DNA from: Halobium salinum
GTDB taxonomy: Archaea; Halobacteriota; Halobacteria; Halobacteriales; Haloferacaceae
DNA length: 64,000 nt
Direction of reading: 5' to 3'
Assembly: GCF_026586625.1 (NCBI RefSeq)
Contig: NZ_JAODIW010000005.1
Span: forward strand, 186,001-250,000
Below, piece after piece: positions 51,331 to 59,985 of the stretch. Both the position numbers and the translations under genes were made by a program. The notes under the pieces are model-generated. The model was not told the origin of the DNA. It did not search any database and saw only the letters and a program-made list of their open reading frames with translations. Position 1 is the stretch's first letter. Each line of letters begins with the position of its first letter.

Positions 51331-52557
51331 TCAGATAGCACCCACGTCGCGAAGCCGGCCGAGATCCCGTTCTTCGTACCCGTACGCCCGCAGGACTTCC
51401 TCGGTGTGTTCGCCCAGAAGCGGCGGATGGCGGTCGATACCGGCCCGTGACCGCGAGAAGTGCATCGGACTGCCCGGCATCTCGACCTCGCCGGCGGTCG
51501 GATGGTCGACGGACTGGTGCATCCCACGAGCGTGCACTTGCGGATGGTCGAACACGTCGGCCATGTCGTTGACCGGACTGACCGGCACGTCGTGCTCGCG
51601 GAGCCGTGAGACCGCCTCGTCGGTGGTGCGCTCGGCGAAGAACGGCTCGAGTGCGGCGTCCAGCGCCTCCCGGTGCTCGACGCGGTCTGCGTTGGTAGCG
51701 AAGCGCTCGTCATCGGCGAGGTCGGACTTGTCGACGGCGGCACAGAACCGCGGCCAGATGTGCTCGGAGGCACAGGCGACGACCGCGTACCCGTCCCGCG
51801 TCTCGAACGCCTGATACGGGGCGATGGTCGGATGGCGCGACCCCATCCGCCCCGGCGTGTCACCCGTCGCGAAGTAGTTGGAGGCCATGTACGAGGTCCA
51901 CGCTACCTGTCCGTCGAGGAGGCTCACGTCCACCTTCTGGCCCGACCCGTCGCCGAGTTCCCGCTCCAGGAGCGCCGCGAGGATCGCTTGCGTCGCGTAC
52001 ATCCCCGCACCGATGTCGGCGACCGCGACGCCGACCCGGACGGGCGGGCCGTTCTCCTCGCCGGTGATACTCATCAGGCCGCCCTCCGCCTGCATCATCA
52101 CGTCGTAGGCGGGGCGGTCGCGGTGGGGCCCCCACTCGCCGTATCCCGAGAGCGAGCAGTAGACCAGTCCCGGGTTCGACTCCCGGAGGCCCCCGTAACC
52201 GAGACCCCACTCCGCCATCGTCCCGACGCGGAAGTTCTCGACGAGGACGTCGGCCTCGCTCGCGAGGTCGCGAAAGACCTCACGGCCCGCCTCGGTGGCG
52301 AGGTTCAGTGTCACCGAGCGTTTGTTGCGGTTGACGCTCAGGTAGTACGCGCTCTCCTCGCTGTCGCCGTACGTCGGCGGGTGCCAGCCGCGCGTCTGGT
52401 CGCCGCCGTCCGGCCGTTCGACCTTGATCACGTCCGCCCCGAGGTCGCCGAGTTGCATCGTACAGAACGGGCCGACGAGGACACGCGAGGCGTCGAGCAC
52501 CGTGAGGCCATCGAGCGGCCCTGTCTCACTCGTCGGGTGTTCCGCTTCGCCAGTCAT
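51331..52557 (-). CDS. Family III CoA-transferase (CaiB/BaiF type)
   Basis: A 408-residue CaiB/BaiF-family CoA-transferase, which moves CoA between acids such as succinate and mesaconate, itaconate, oxalate or aromatic acids. Matching segments are LDGLTVLDASRVLVGPFCTM, LGDLGADVIKVE, SVNRNKRSVTLNL, VLVENFRVGTM, and the nucleophile region RPAYDVMMQAEGGLMS with the expected aspartate. The C-terminal domain includes ADVFDHPQVHARGM. With MaoC and the other CoA genes it probably forms part of carbon-skeleton processing. The exact acid is unknown. Confidence 0.9.
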   Translation of the reverse strand: MTGEAEHPTSETGPLDGLTVLDASRVLVGPFCTMQLGDLGADVIKVERPDGGDQTRGWHPPTYGDSEESAYYLSVNRNKRSVTLNLATEAGREVFRDLASEADVLVENFRVGTMAEWGLGYGGLRESNPGLVYCSLSGYGEWGPHRDRPAYDVMMQAEGGLMSITGEENGPPVRVGVAVADIGAGMYATQAILAALLERELGDGSGQKVDVSLLDGQVAWTSYMASNYFATGDTPGRMGSRHPTIAPYQAFETRDGYAVVACASEHIWPRFCAAVDKSDLADDERFATNADRVEHREALDAALEPFFAERTTDEAVSRLREHDVPVSPVNDMADVFDHPQVHARGMHQSVDHPTAGEVEMPGSPMHFSRSRAGIDRHPPLLGEHTEEVLRAYGYEERDLGRLRDVGAI

Positions 52558-52643
52558 ACGCTGCGTACAGACGGGAGGGGGTTAGTTCTTGTCGCGTCGG
52601 TCGACGTCGTGTTTAGTTAAGCGACTCACCGAGCAGAGACGGG

Positions 52644-52878
52644 CAACAACCGGCCGAACAGCCGGTGTTGGGAGGGACTTCGGAAGGGGCCGTGCTCGCG
52701 GCGAAGGCCGGCGTTCACGAGAGCTTCGCTCTCGTGAGCCCACGAGAAGTGCCGTCGGCACTCTCGGGACGACGTAAGCACCGCAGGCGAGCGAACCCAG
52801 TGAGCGAGCCGAGGAGCGCAGCGAGATTCCCGTGAGCGTTGCGAACGGGAAGCAGCGAGACGAGTGAAACGAGTCTCG
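52644..52878. repeat. Cluster of perfect hairpins
   Basis: Within 235 bases: an imperfect stem-loop 52644-52670; TCACGAGAGC-TTC-GCTCTCGTGA (52715-52737, 10-bp perfect stem); AGTGCC-GTC-GGCACT (52748-52762); TTCCCGT/ACGGGAA arms (52827-52851); CGAGAC/GTCTCG arms (52856-52878). The two tightest share a TTC or GTC triloop. Confidence 0.55.
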
Positions 52879-53229
52879 CCAGCCGCCCGAGTCGCGAGTG
52901 CGGGGGCTTCCGTGAACTACCGACACAGCACTTCTACCGATTCAACCCCTCTCAACTACACATCGCCTCGGTCGAACCACCCACTTCGGGTCGTGGTCGT
53001 TCGGCGGACGGGACCGGAGGTCGTTCGATAACCCGTCGAGCCGGCGTGGTCACGAACCCACCTGAGCCCGGTCTCACAGGCGTCACGGGAGTCGAACCCA
53101 CGTGAGCCGTCGGAGTTGCAGGGCGGTTCACGGCTTCGACCGAAGAGCAGTAACCGGAACACGTGCGCGAACGAGTGGCTCGTGAGAATCCCTACTGCGG
53201 TTCCCTGGAACGACACGCGGACCGGGAAG

Positions 53230-53248
53230 TTGAGACCGGTTGTCTCAA
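53230..53248 (-). terminator. Hairpin downstream of ccdA
   Basis: TTGAGAC-CGGTT-GTCTCAA is a perfect 7-bp stem, 5-nt loop, about 90 nt beyond the ccdA stop. It is placed to end the minus-strand operon. It also marks the GC change. Confidence 0.35.
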
Positions 53249-53338
53249 TGCATATAGTATGAGTTATACCCTGAAGAACTATAGTTAAATCAATCGAGTA
53301 GAAGGCGTGTCAGCTATTCATTGGTAAATATTTTCAAA

Positions 53339-54004
53339 TCAATACACGATAGCTGATAGATAGAGTTGACCGATCCCAGCGACGATCATCACAACGCCGG
53401 CGAGCCGCTTGAGCCATCCGATATGAGCCATTACGCGATTTGCGTTACTGATGATACCGACTCCAGTTGCAACGGTTGTTGCAGCCATTAGCACAGCGAC
53501 GACACCGGCATAAACTCCTAATACGAGCGTCGCTGCTTCGGTCGAGAGGGTGATAGCCCGGGCTACGACTGCGAGGAAAACGGGGGCGACACATCCGGCA
53601 CCTGCTAATGCGTATCCCGCGCCAAAAAGACCGAAGCCGAGAACGCTTGATCGGCGCTTTGGAAGTGATAACGATAGTGACGGAGCGCGGTCAAATGCGA
53701 CAAGAAACCCGAAGACGATGAGCAATCCACCAACCAACGTCTCGAAAATGGTGATATCTGAGAGTGCCTCGTGGCCGATCCACGCTATTGCCCCGCCTAG
53801 CAATGCAAACGTCGCAAGTACGCCCGACGCGGCAGCCACGCCTCGAATTCCCGCGCCCGTGATAGAGGCGCTTTCGGTGTCAGTAGAGTTCACGTAGAAG
53901 CCAACGTAGCCCGGTAGGAGGGGGTACGCACACGGTGAAAAGAACGTTGCTACACCCGCTGTGAGCGCGAACGAGACATTTGTCACAAGTGTCTCGCTGA
54001 TCAT
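53339..54004 (-). CDS. ccdA: CcdA-family thiol-disulfide membrane transporter
   Basis: A 221-residue six-segment membrane protein of the CcdA/DsbD family that passes electrons from cytoplasmic thioredoxin to extracytoplasmic thiol proteins. The two redox cysteines are visible: C25 in FFSPCAYPLLPGY and C138 in AGAGCVAPVF, in pseudo-symmetric segments 1 and 4. Its start overlaps the stop of the TlpA-like gene by 4 nt, so the two are co-translated. Confidence 0.9.
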   Translation of the reverse strand: MISETLVTNVSFALTAGVATFFSPCAYPLLPGYVGFYVNSTDTESASITGAGIRGVAAASGVLATFALLGGAIAWIGHEALSDITIFETLVGGLLIVFGFLVAFDRAPSLSLSLPKRRSSVLGFGLFGAGYALAGAGCVAPVFLAVVARAITLSTEAATLVLGVYAGVVAVLMAATTVATGVGIISNANRVMAHIGWLKRLAGVVMIVAGIGQLYLSAIVY

Positions 54005-54549
54005 GCATTGAGAGCGGTTTGGATACCCGCGACGATCTCGTCGGTAGTGTGAATGCCGGACTCAGACCACTGAATCCGGCCAGTCGAATCGAGCGCCACA
54101 GCAGTCGGATAGGCCCCCACACTGAGCTTCGCTGCAAGTTCAGCAGTTATATCGGCAGCGACCAACCAATCACCGTCGTTTTTACGCCACCATTCAACGA
54201 CTGTTTCCTCACTCACCGAGCCACCAACGTCTTCGGTTGTTACCGAGACGAATAGTACCTCATCTCCAATTCGGTCCTCGGCCTCGCTGAGCGCTGGCAT
54301 CTGCTCAACACAGGGTGCACACCAAGTCCCGAAGAAGTCGACGAATGTAGCTTGATTATCGGGGGGAATCGTTACCTCACCATCACGGCTTCCTGGCGCT
54401 TCAATCGTGTCGAGTGTCGTCGGCTCAACTTGCTCCGGTGTCTCACCCCCGTTGCTGAAGGCGTCGGGAATTGTACCGGTTGCAACGAATCCAGCGCTAC
54501 CAATTGCCCCGACACTAGCGAGTCCAGCAAGGAGGTCCCGACGCTTCAT
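54001..54549 (-). CDS. TlpA/ResA-like thioredoxin-fold protein, Tat-type signal
   Basis: A 182-residue exported thiol-disulfide protein. KRRDLLAG (2-9) plus a hydrophobic stretch to about 30 form a Tat-type signal or membrane anchor. The redox motif is WCAPC (C77, C80) in VDFFGTWCAPCVEQMP, and the cis-Pro is in VGAYPTAVAL. It would take electrons from CcdA and reduce cuproprotein or cytochrome thiols. It overlaps both neighbours by 4 nt. Confidence 0.88.
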   Translation of the reverse strand: MKRRDLLAGLASVGAIGSAGFVATGTIPDAFSNGGETPEQVEPTTLDTIEAPGSRDGEVTIPPDNQATFVDFFGTWCAPCVEQMPALSEAEDRIGDEVLFVSVTTEDVGGSVSEETVVEWWRKNDGDWLVAADITAELAAKLSVGAYPTAVALDSTGRIQWSESGIHTTDEIVAGIQTALNA

Positions 54550-55232
54550 GCTTCGACTACCTTCTTGAAGTCGTTCTCAACTGTCTCGACGTCTACTGTC
54601 GCACCGTTCGGATACGCTCGCTCGACGATTCCACGCTCGTTAGCGAGGAGAATCAATCCATAGTGGGGAAACACATACTCGAGATTTTCGACTTTTTCAG
54701 CAGGTGCTTTTTCGATAGCGAGTCCAAAATGCTCATCTAATAGTTCCTGCCCCGATTCGTAGCTGTCCGGCCGGAGGAAATGCCAGTTTCCCGCATCTAA
54801 ATCAACGCCCTGTTGGTCGGCATACTCGCGAAGGACGTCGGCCGTGTCGCGCTCGGGATCGAAGGTGAGCGCAAGGAAGGCAGCGTCGTTACTGTACCCT
54901 TCTTGAGCAGCAACCTCCTGTGCTCGCCGTAGTCGGAGGATGAGTGCGGGACAAACGCCGTCCGGACAATTTGTGTAGAACGATGTCCAGAGGATGGTTC
55001 GTTCTCCCTCAAAATCAGCCGTTGAGATATCTTCACCTGTAATCGGGTCTGGGACGGTGAACTCGGGCATCTTGTCACCATAGCTCGGATGAGCAGCTGC
55101 ACTTCGATCCTGTTCCGGCGGGCCAAGTACTGTTCCCTCGGCGCTAGGTTCATTAAGTATGCCAAGACAACCAGCGACACTTGCAGCAGTCCCAGCTGCG
55201 GCGACCGACTGCAAATACGTTCGTCGATTCAT
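54546..55232 (-). CDS. SCO1/SenC-family copper chaperone-like lipoprotein
   Basis: A 228-residue thioredoxin-fold protein of the SCO1/SenC type, used in Cu(A) assembly or thiol redox near oxidases. NRRTYLQS and the lipobox VAGC (C22) indicate Tat export and lipid anchoring. The copper cysteines lie in YTNCPDGVCPAL (C89, C94): the spacing is Cx4C, one longer than the standard Cx3C. The third ligand His is in VFPHYGLIL. It is first in an overlapping tlpA-ccdA operon. Confidence 0.87.
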   Translation of the reverse strand: MNRRTYLQSVAAAGTAASVAGCLGILNEPSAEGTVLGPPEQDRSAAAHPSYGDKMPEFTVPDPITGEDISTADFEGERTILWTSFYTNCPDGVCPALILRLRRAQEVAAQEGYSNDAAFLALTFDPERDTADVLREYADQQGVDLDAGNWHFLRPDSYESGQELLDEHFGLAIEKAPAEKVENLEYVFPHYGLILLANERGIVERAYPNGATVDVETVENDFKKVVEA

Positions 55233-55306
55233 ACTCCGGGCTTGCCACCATCCGAGTAAGTATTGTATGGCGGTTTGCACCGCCAGCAAAGAAGGTATGT
55301 CTGTGT

Positions 55307-55567
55307 TTACCGTTCGCAGGACGAAAAAGAGGGCCACAGGTGGATGGCAACACCGACAATTCCGGCTGCTATTGCTGAGACAAGGATCCGAATTATGCCG
55401 CCACCGAATGCCGCTGTGGCCCCTCCAGCAACGGTGGCTCCGGCTGCACCTGTCGCTGCTGGTGCCGCAAAGAGACAGCAGAGACTTACGGCACCGCCAA
55501 GCCCAATAAGGGGCCATCTGTTCTTCGAGTTCGTGTCTTCAACTTCACTTTTTGCAGTATTTGTCAT
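55307..55567 (-). CDS. Small membrane protein with a Cys-Cys pair
   Basis: An 86-residue protein with two membrane segments (about 18-52 and 56-78). The first begins GGAVSLCCLFAAPA, a vicinal Cys pair in a setting recalling MerT/MerF-type metal carriers. A further Cys lies near the C-terminus (SSCER). It is upstream of the SCO1-like gene by 74 bp and 13 nt after the next membrane gene. Likely a metal or thiol role; not certain. Confidence 0.6.
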   Translation of the reverse strand: MTNTAKSEVEDTNSKNRWPLIGLGGAVSLCCLFAAPAATGAAGATVAGGATAAFGGGIIRILVSAIAAGIVGVAIHLWPSFSSCER

Positions 55568-55580
55568 TATGTGCGTTTGA

Positions 55581-56021
55581 CTAATGAGTTTGGTTTCCTC
55601 GCTCCTCAATACCACAGGTGTCACATGAACTCTGTGAACGGCTGTAGAGAAGTCCTGCAAAGAACACGACGCTTACAATACCTAAGAGGGGTCGTAATGG
55701 GTCGAGATACGTCATTAGTGCGGAACTGCTAAACAAGGCGAGCAGAAACGCATTGCAGATTGGACAGCCGAATGCCAGAAAGCCCACCACAGTTCCTGCA
55801 GTAGCTGTCTTCTCGTCATTGTGCTCGTTGTTCGTTCGCTGAAGGGTGTATATCCCCAAAAAGGCCGCAGTAGTGATGAGGAAGAGATAATCTAGGGGCG
55901 TTCGTGGTACCTGCCGAATGTAGAGGGGATTCGGAATCAAGCCTGTGACAATCCCAAAGAGTACGAAAGCACCGATACTGATGACCACTGCTTTCAGGTA
56001 GCGTCTTGATTTCGATCGCAT
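55581..56021 (-). CDS. Membrane protein with CPxC and CxxC motifs
   Basis: A 146-residue protein with about four membrane segments and two cysteine pairs: GCPICNAF inside or beside a membrane helix (about 92-99) and SCDTCGIE in the C-terminal tail. The ATG at 56021 (MRSKSRRYLK) is preferred; the longer open frame upstream lacks membrane-protein character. As the probable first gene of the CcdA/SCO group it suggests thiol exchange or metal delivery across the membrane. I do not recognise the family by name. Confidence 0.6.
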   Translation of the reverse strand: MRSKSRRYLKAVVISIGAFVLFGIVTGLIPNPLYIRQVPRTPLDYLFLITTAAFLGIYTLQRTNNEHNDEKTATAGTVVGFLAFGCPICNAFLLALFSSSALMTYLDPLRPLLGIVSVVFFAGLLYSRSQSSCDTCGIEERGNQTH

Positions 56022-56188
56022 TCCTGTCCAATGTTTTGATCCCCAGTAAATAAAGCAGGCTGGCAGTTTGCTCATTCGTAGAAAAGCTGATTTGATTTCG
56101 TGGGGCCCCGTTTTGTTGTTCGTAGCGACGATGCGTTTTATGTGACCAAACCGCCGCTTCTTTGCAGGTGAACTTGTAATATGGGTAT

Positions 56189-56548
56189 ATGACGACAAGG
56201 GAAAACAGCCAGTCTACGGCTCTCTTTGAGCTTTTCGCAGACGACTACTCTCGAGAGATCTTACTATCTGCTGATGAAGCCCCCAGAACGGCGAAAGAGC
56301 TTAGTCAGCAATGTGATGCGTCGTTGGCGACAATTTACCGTCGTATCTCCACCCTACAGGAACACGGTCTCATCAGAGTCCATTCAACGATCGGTTCCGG
56401 TGGCGAACACAAACAACTGTTCGAGACGACAATTGAAACGCTCCATGTCGCCATTTCCGACGGTGAGCTCGAATTGTCAGTTGAGACACGGGACGAACTT
56501 GCCGACAACTTCACCACGCTCTGGAACAATTTTCGCGAGAATATATGA
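56189..56548 (+). CDS. ArsR-like winged-helix regulator
   Basis: A 119-residue DNA-binding protein: FADDYSREILLSADEAPRTA, then LSQQCDASLATIYRRISTLQ, and a wing HSTIGSGGEHKQLFETTI. It is divergent from the cysteine-rich membrane genes and overlaps the next small membrane gene by 4 nt, a pairing common in haloarchaea. It may regulate the thiol/copper operon. Confidence 0.8.
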   Translation: MTTRENSQSTALFELFADDYSREILLSADEAPRTAKELSQQCDASLATIYRRISTLQEHGLIRVHSTIGSGGEHKQLFETTIETLHVAISDGELELSVETRDELADNFTTLWNNFRENI

Positions 56549-56832
56549 TTAGCATCCCGATTATAGTAGTAAAGCTGATAACGCTTTCGCTGAGTCTCTC
56601 TATTGCGTATCTTGCATTCTACGCGTATCGACGGAGTGAAAGCAATCCAATGTTCTACGTTTCGATCGGATTCGTCTTAATCGGAATCGGCGCGATTTGT
56701 GAAGGGCTCATTCTCAATACGTTCAACACGTCGCTATTTTCAGCCGCTCTTATTCAAGCGGTACTCGTCTCTGTTGGGATGTTGCTGATTTTGCGATCTA
56801 TTATGGCTGATTCTGAACAACAGAACATCTAG
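56545..56832 (+). CDS. Small three-helix membrane protein (DUF7521-like)
   Basis: A 95-residue protein with three hydrophobic segments (about 5-27, 37-58, 65-86), lacking charged residues except loops. It is translationally coupled to the winged-helix gene, and may sense the membrane or signal to that regulator. No enzyme motif is seen. Confidence 0.6.
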   Translation: MISIPIIVVKLITLSLSLSIAYLAFYAYRRSESNPMFYVSIGFVLIGIGAICEGLILNTFNTSLFSAALIQAVLVSVGMLLILRSIMADSEQQNI

Positions 56833-56927
56833 CAGAACGCCCCCAGTGTCGAGACAATTCTGTGAGAACGGGATGTGCGTTGAGCATTTAGACGAGTACT
56901 TGACTGTGTCGTGATCAGCCTCTCGTC

Positions 56928-58610
56928 GTGGCCCCCACCCGTGAGTCTCGCCGCACTGTCTTCCGCCAGATCGTCCACCGATCCTACGTTGACTGGCCTG
57001 CATATGAGTCCACTCCGCTGTTTGATCGCACGTCTCTCCCCGCGCTGGAATCAGATGTTCGCGTCGTCGCGGAAGCGTGGTTCAACCAAGACAAACATGA
57101 GGACGTTGAACCATTCGTCCACGCACTACCGCTCGCATACGTCCGATTCGAGGCCCACGACCGTTACGCAGGTTCAACGAGCTATGAAATGGAGACGCTG
57201 TTTCGCCTGTTCCTGCTGAAGGAACTCTATGGCTGGGACCACGAAACTGCCCTCGTTGAGTATCTCATCCAACACCTCGATCTCTGCGAACAGACAGGTC
57301 TGGAGTCGGTACCGAACCAGTCGACACTCTGGCGTAGCTGGCACCACCGCTTCAGTGCTGATCTCCGAAACACGGTCGAGACAGCAGCGCGAGCGATTCT
57401 TATCAAAGCCCAGAACGCTGGCATTACGGTCCCGTGTGAGTCTGAACGACAGAGCCGCAGACACAGTGATGGGAGTGCGGAATCGGACCCTGGCGATCAG
57501 ACCGTATTAGAGCAAGCTGAGACAGTCACTGAGCAGGTGAGTCGAGTTGCGTTCCCTGCGTTCTCACTGCACCGTGGCGAGGGCTGTGAGATCCACGAGA
57601 ACGCTTACTGGGATCTCCAGACATATCTGGGTCTCCGTGAAAACCTCGCCGTCAACGAGGGTGCACGGAGCTTCAGTTATGAGTCCAATAGGAACCGGAC
57701 ACCACTCGGCCACGCCCACCGCGAGCATGTCCGTGATCTCTCAATTGAGCAGATTCGAGAGATGCACCGACAGGCTGTGAGTAGACTTCTGGACCGGGCA
57801 GCAGACACAGAGGAGTTCTTTCGAGGTGGTATCGTCGCCATCGACATCACCGAGTCCGACCCGTTCACCGGTGATCGCGCCGGGCACAAAGACGAGATTA
57901 TCGGGACGAAGGAGAAAACCGACGAGTACGCCTACCAGTGGGCGACGGTCCAGCTGGTTGGGAGTGCTGTTCCGATAGTCCTCGATACGCGCCCAGTTCG
58001 GAAAGGCGACACGCGGAAGCAAATCGTCGAGGACCTCTTGGACTCGGCAGAGGCGGCTGTTCATGTCGACAATGTGCTGATGGACCGCGAGTTCGACAGC
58101 CAGCACATCCTGGAGATGATCAGCCAACGCGGCCTCTCCTACGTCGTCCCGAAGCAGATGCATACCAGTGAGAAAGCGCAGGCGAAACGGCTCCTCAAAC
58201 AGGGAAAGGACCGCTACGAGACCGATCGGAAGTTACATCTCGGCGATAATGAGTGGCACTCGACGACACTGATCTACCGACGCAAAGAGAACTCCGAACA
58301 CACCGATCACCGGCAGTACCCGGTCTTCATGATGAACCGAGGCAACGGTCTGCTCACAAAGTACGGGTACCGATGGGAAATTGAGAGCGGGTACAAGTCG
58401 ATCAAGTACGACTTCTTAGCGAAAACGTCCTCGAAAGACTACCGCGTTCGGCTGTTCTACTTCGTGTTCGCAGTACTGTTGCACAATATCTGGCGGCTCG
58501 CCGATTTCCTCCTGAAGGCCGGTGTCGACGCTGAGATGGACTATGCACCGGTTCTGACGGCTGGTGAGTGTGTCGAGTTGGTTTGTTCAGCACTAATCCC
58601 ATCCGATTAG
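56928..58610 (+). CDS. IS4-type DDE transposase
   Basis: A 560-residue DDE transposase. Candidate catalytic acids are D in VAIDITESDPF (mid-protein), D in VLMDREFDSQHI, and E in the block YGYRWEIESGYKSIK, which fits the Y-(2)-R-(3)-E-(6)-K signature of IS4-type transposases exactly. The N-terminal 150 residues carry a helix-rich part (SYEMETLFRLFLLKELYGW). The start is GTG. I found no clear terminal inverted repeats in the 95 bp before or 100 bp after, so the element's borders are not set. It may be a domesticated or decayed element. Confidence 0.85.
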   Translation: MAPTRESRRTVFRQIVHRSYVDWPAYESTPLFDRTSLPALESDVRVVAEAWFNQDKHEDVEPFVHALPLAYVRFEAHDRYAGSTSYEMETLFRLFLLKELYGWDHETALVEYLIQHLDLCEQTGLESVPNQSTLWRSWHHRFSADLRNTVETAARAILIKAQNAGITVPCESERQSRRHSDGSAESDPGDQTVLEQAETVTEQVSRVAFPAFSLHRGEGCEIHENAYWDLQTYLGLRENLAVNEGARSFSYESNRNRTPLGHAHREHVRDLSIEQIREMHRQAVSRLLDRAADTEEFFRGGIVAIDITESDPFTGDRAGHKDEIIGTKEKTDEYAYQWATVQLVGSAVPIVLDTRPVRKGDTRKQIVEDLLDSAEAAVHVDNVLMDREFDSQHILEMISQRGLSYVVPKQMHTSEKAQAKRLLKQGKDRYETDRKLHLGDNEWHSTTLIYRRKENSEHTDHRQYPVFMMNRGNGLLTKYGYRWEIESGYKSIKYDFLAKTSSKDYRVRLFYFVFAVLLHNIWRLADFLLKAGVDAEMDYAPVLTAGECVELVCSALIPSD

Positions 58611-58652
58611 CTCAGTACGCCAACTCGGCTTGCTCTTGGTGAGTGGAAACGC

Positions 58653-58668
58653 TCTTTCGAGAGAAAGA
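58653..58668 (+). terminator. Hairpin after the transposase gene
   Basis: TCTTTC-GAGA-GAAAGA, a perfect 6-bp stem with a 4-nt loop, 43 nt beyond the transposase stop. Confidence 0.35.
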
Positions 58669-58763
58669 ATTTCGTGCCGGTTCCCTTCATCTGTAGAATT
58701 TCGATGCTTATCGACTCTGTATTCTCATCAAATAAGCTGATTTGAGTCACTATCAGCTCAAAG

Positions 58764-59249
58764 AGTACCGAAAATTGGCTATCCTCCGAAACTGTGACCA
58801 TCGGTATCTTCTCCAAAGACTATCGCGAAGACCGTGATTGGTATCATTAGGTTGAGGAAACCCTGATCGATATTGAGCGCACGACATCCGAGATACAGGC
58901 TGAAAACAGACACAACCGAGAGGCACTGAGCGGACATTCTCTCCAGCTAATGGATTTGACGGGTGAGACACCACCCTACAAACACCCGACCAGACGCAAA
59001 CTGAAACCCCTGCAAGAGAAGGTTGAAAGCCTCTCGCGTATTGACAGCCATGGCCCCCCGATTCAGGACTATGATGACGATCAAGAGCCAGACGATCATG
59101 GTGATATAAACTGCATGGGGTATATCTCTGAGGAAGCTGCTGAAATAGAAACAATTGCTCAGGAAGTCAATGATGAGCTCTCATACGGGATTCTCTCTAT
59201 GGTCCCCAGGTTCTTCTACTACAATTTGATCCCCTCTACGCTTCGTTGA
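58764..59249 (+). pseudogene. Broken hypothetical gene with an internal stop
   Basis: The plus frame reads like a charged helical protein (VEETLIDIERTTSEIQAENR; KLKPLQEKVESLSRIDS) but has no upstream start of its own and is broken by a TAG at 58848-58850, just after KDYREDRDWYH. The part after the stop could be restarted at an ATG at 58950 to give a 99-residue protein. The family is unknown. Confidence 0.4.
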
Positions 59250-59379
59250 TGAAGCTCTGGAGGAGGACCACCAGAGGGGGATGGTAATATTAACCAACAC
59301 CGCAATCGGAGAGTGTTGGTTAATCACAGGGAAGTAAGCGGTCTAGTCTTTCTCAGCAACAAAAGAACACCCGTTTCCG

Positions 59380-59571
59380 TCAGTCGTCAGCAGGAGCGTC
59401 GGCGTCGGAATCGGTCTTTTCAGTACTGCTACGGTCACGGACCCGGTAGTCCTCAGGGCTCCCACCGAAGTCCTCTGCTAGCGCTTCATAGACATCCTCG
59501 CGCTGTTCGTCCATCTCCTCACGCAGCGCAGCGAACTCCTCGTCCGTCATCGGTTCTTGATTCCGTTCCAT
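59380..59571 (-). CDS. Small acidic helical protein
   Basis: A 63-residue, strongly charged protein with a helical core (MTDEEFAALREEMDEQREDV) and an Asp-rich tail. Codon use and acidity fit a real haloarchaeal gene. Such proteins are frequent on plasmids; function unknown. Confidence 0.55.
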   Translation of the reverse strand: MERNQEPMTDEEFAALREEMDEQREDVYEALAEDFGGSPEDYRVRDRSSTEKTDSDADAPADD

Positions 59572-59640
59572 GTCTCGAATCCTTTGGCATGTTGCATTCT
59601 ACTAAAACAGAGACATTTCACGAGACCGTTCGCAGTCGTA

Positions 59641-59985
59641 TTATGTGACAGCGCTTGTCCCGTGATTACGATCATATAGTTGAGCATATCGCAGCCAGTT
59701 CTGCTCGAGGAAATCGTCTGCTTCATAGACGGAGTCTACCTCGATAGTGAAGTCCTTCTTTGTAGGGTCCGATCGATAATACTGATCGAGGTGAATCTCC
59801 CCTCTATCGTGTTCACTGTTGTCGATTTTTGCAATTTCTATCCGAATGCCGTCTTTTTGTTCAAAGAACAGTACCACCGCGAACGAGTCAACATCGTTCA
59901 AACTTGGATCCGCCCGAACCCCTATCTGGTACGGCCGATGCCGAAACACGCCCACCTCGTAGGTATACGCGAATTCGCTTTGCAT
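59641..59985 (-). CDS. DUF7718/TumE-like putative toxin
   Basis: A 114-residue protein: GVRADPSLNDVDSFAVVLFF, IRIEIAKIDNSEHDRGEIHL, then a YR and the C-terminal FLEQNWLRYAQLYDRNHG. This resembles a small haloarchaeal family (DUF7718, TumE-like in plan) that is often found next to HVO_A0114-type DNA-binding proteins. One such protein lies divergently at 60204, so the two may be a toxin-antitoxin-like pair. The family name is from memory and needs a search. Confidence 0.5.
   Translation of the reverse strand: MQSEFAYTYEVGVFRHRPYQIGVRADPSLNDVDSFAVVLFFEQKDGIRIEIAKIDNSEHDRGEIHLDQYYRSDPTKKDFTIEVDSVYEADDFLEQNWLRYAQLYDRNHGTSAVT

Larger units (their letters stand above)
52558..53338. other. 780-bp gene-free, hairpin-rich boundary region
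   Basis: No gene or complete tRNA is seen. The left 300 bases hold many hairpins (see separate entry) and the right end shows a sharp change to lower GC at about 53250, so this looks like a junction between the catabolic region and the thiol/copper gene group. Confidence 0.45.

Noticed and set aside
52839-53216. Possible tRNA or tRNA remnant around 53090-53110
   Set aside because: A T-arm-like GTGGGTTCGACTCCCGT is readable on the minus strand, but no matching acceptor stem, D-arm or anticodon arm could be found.
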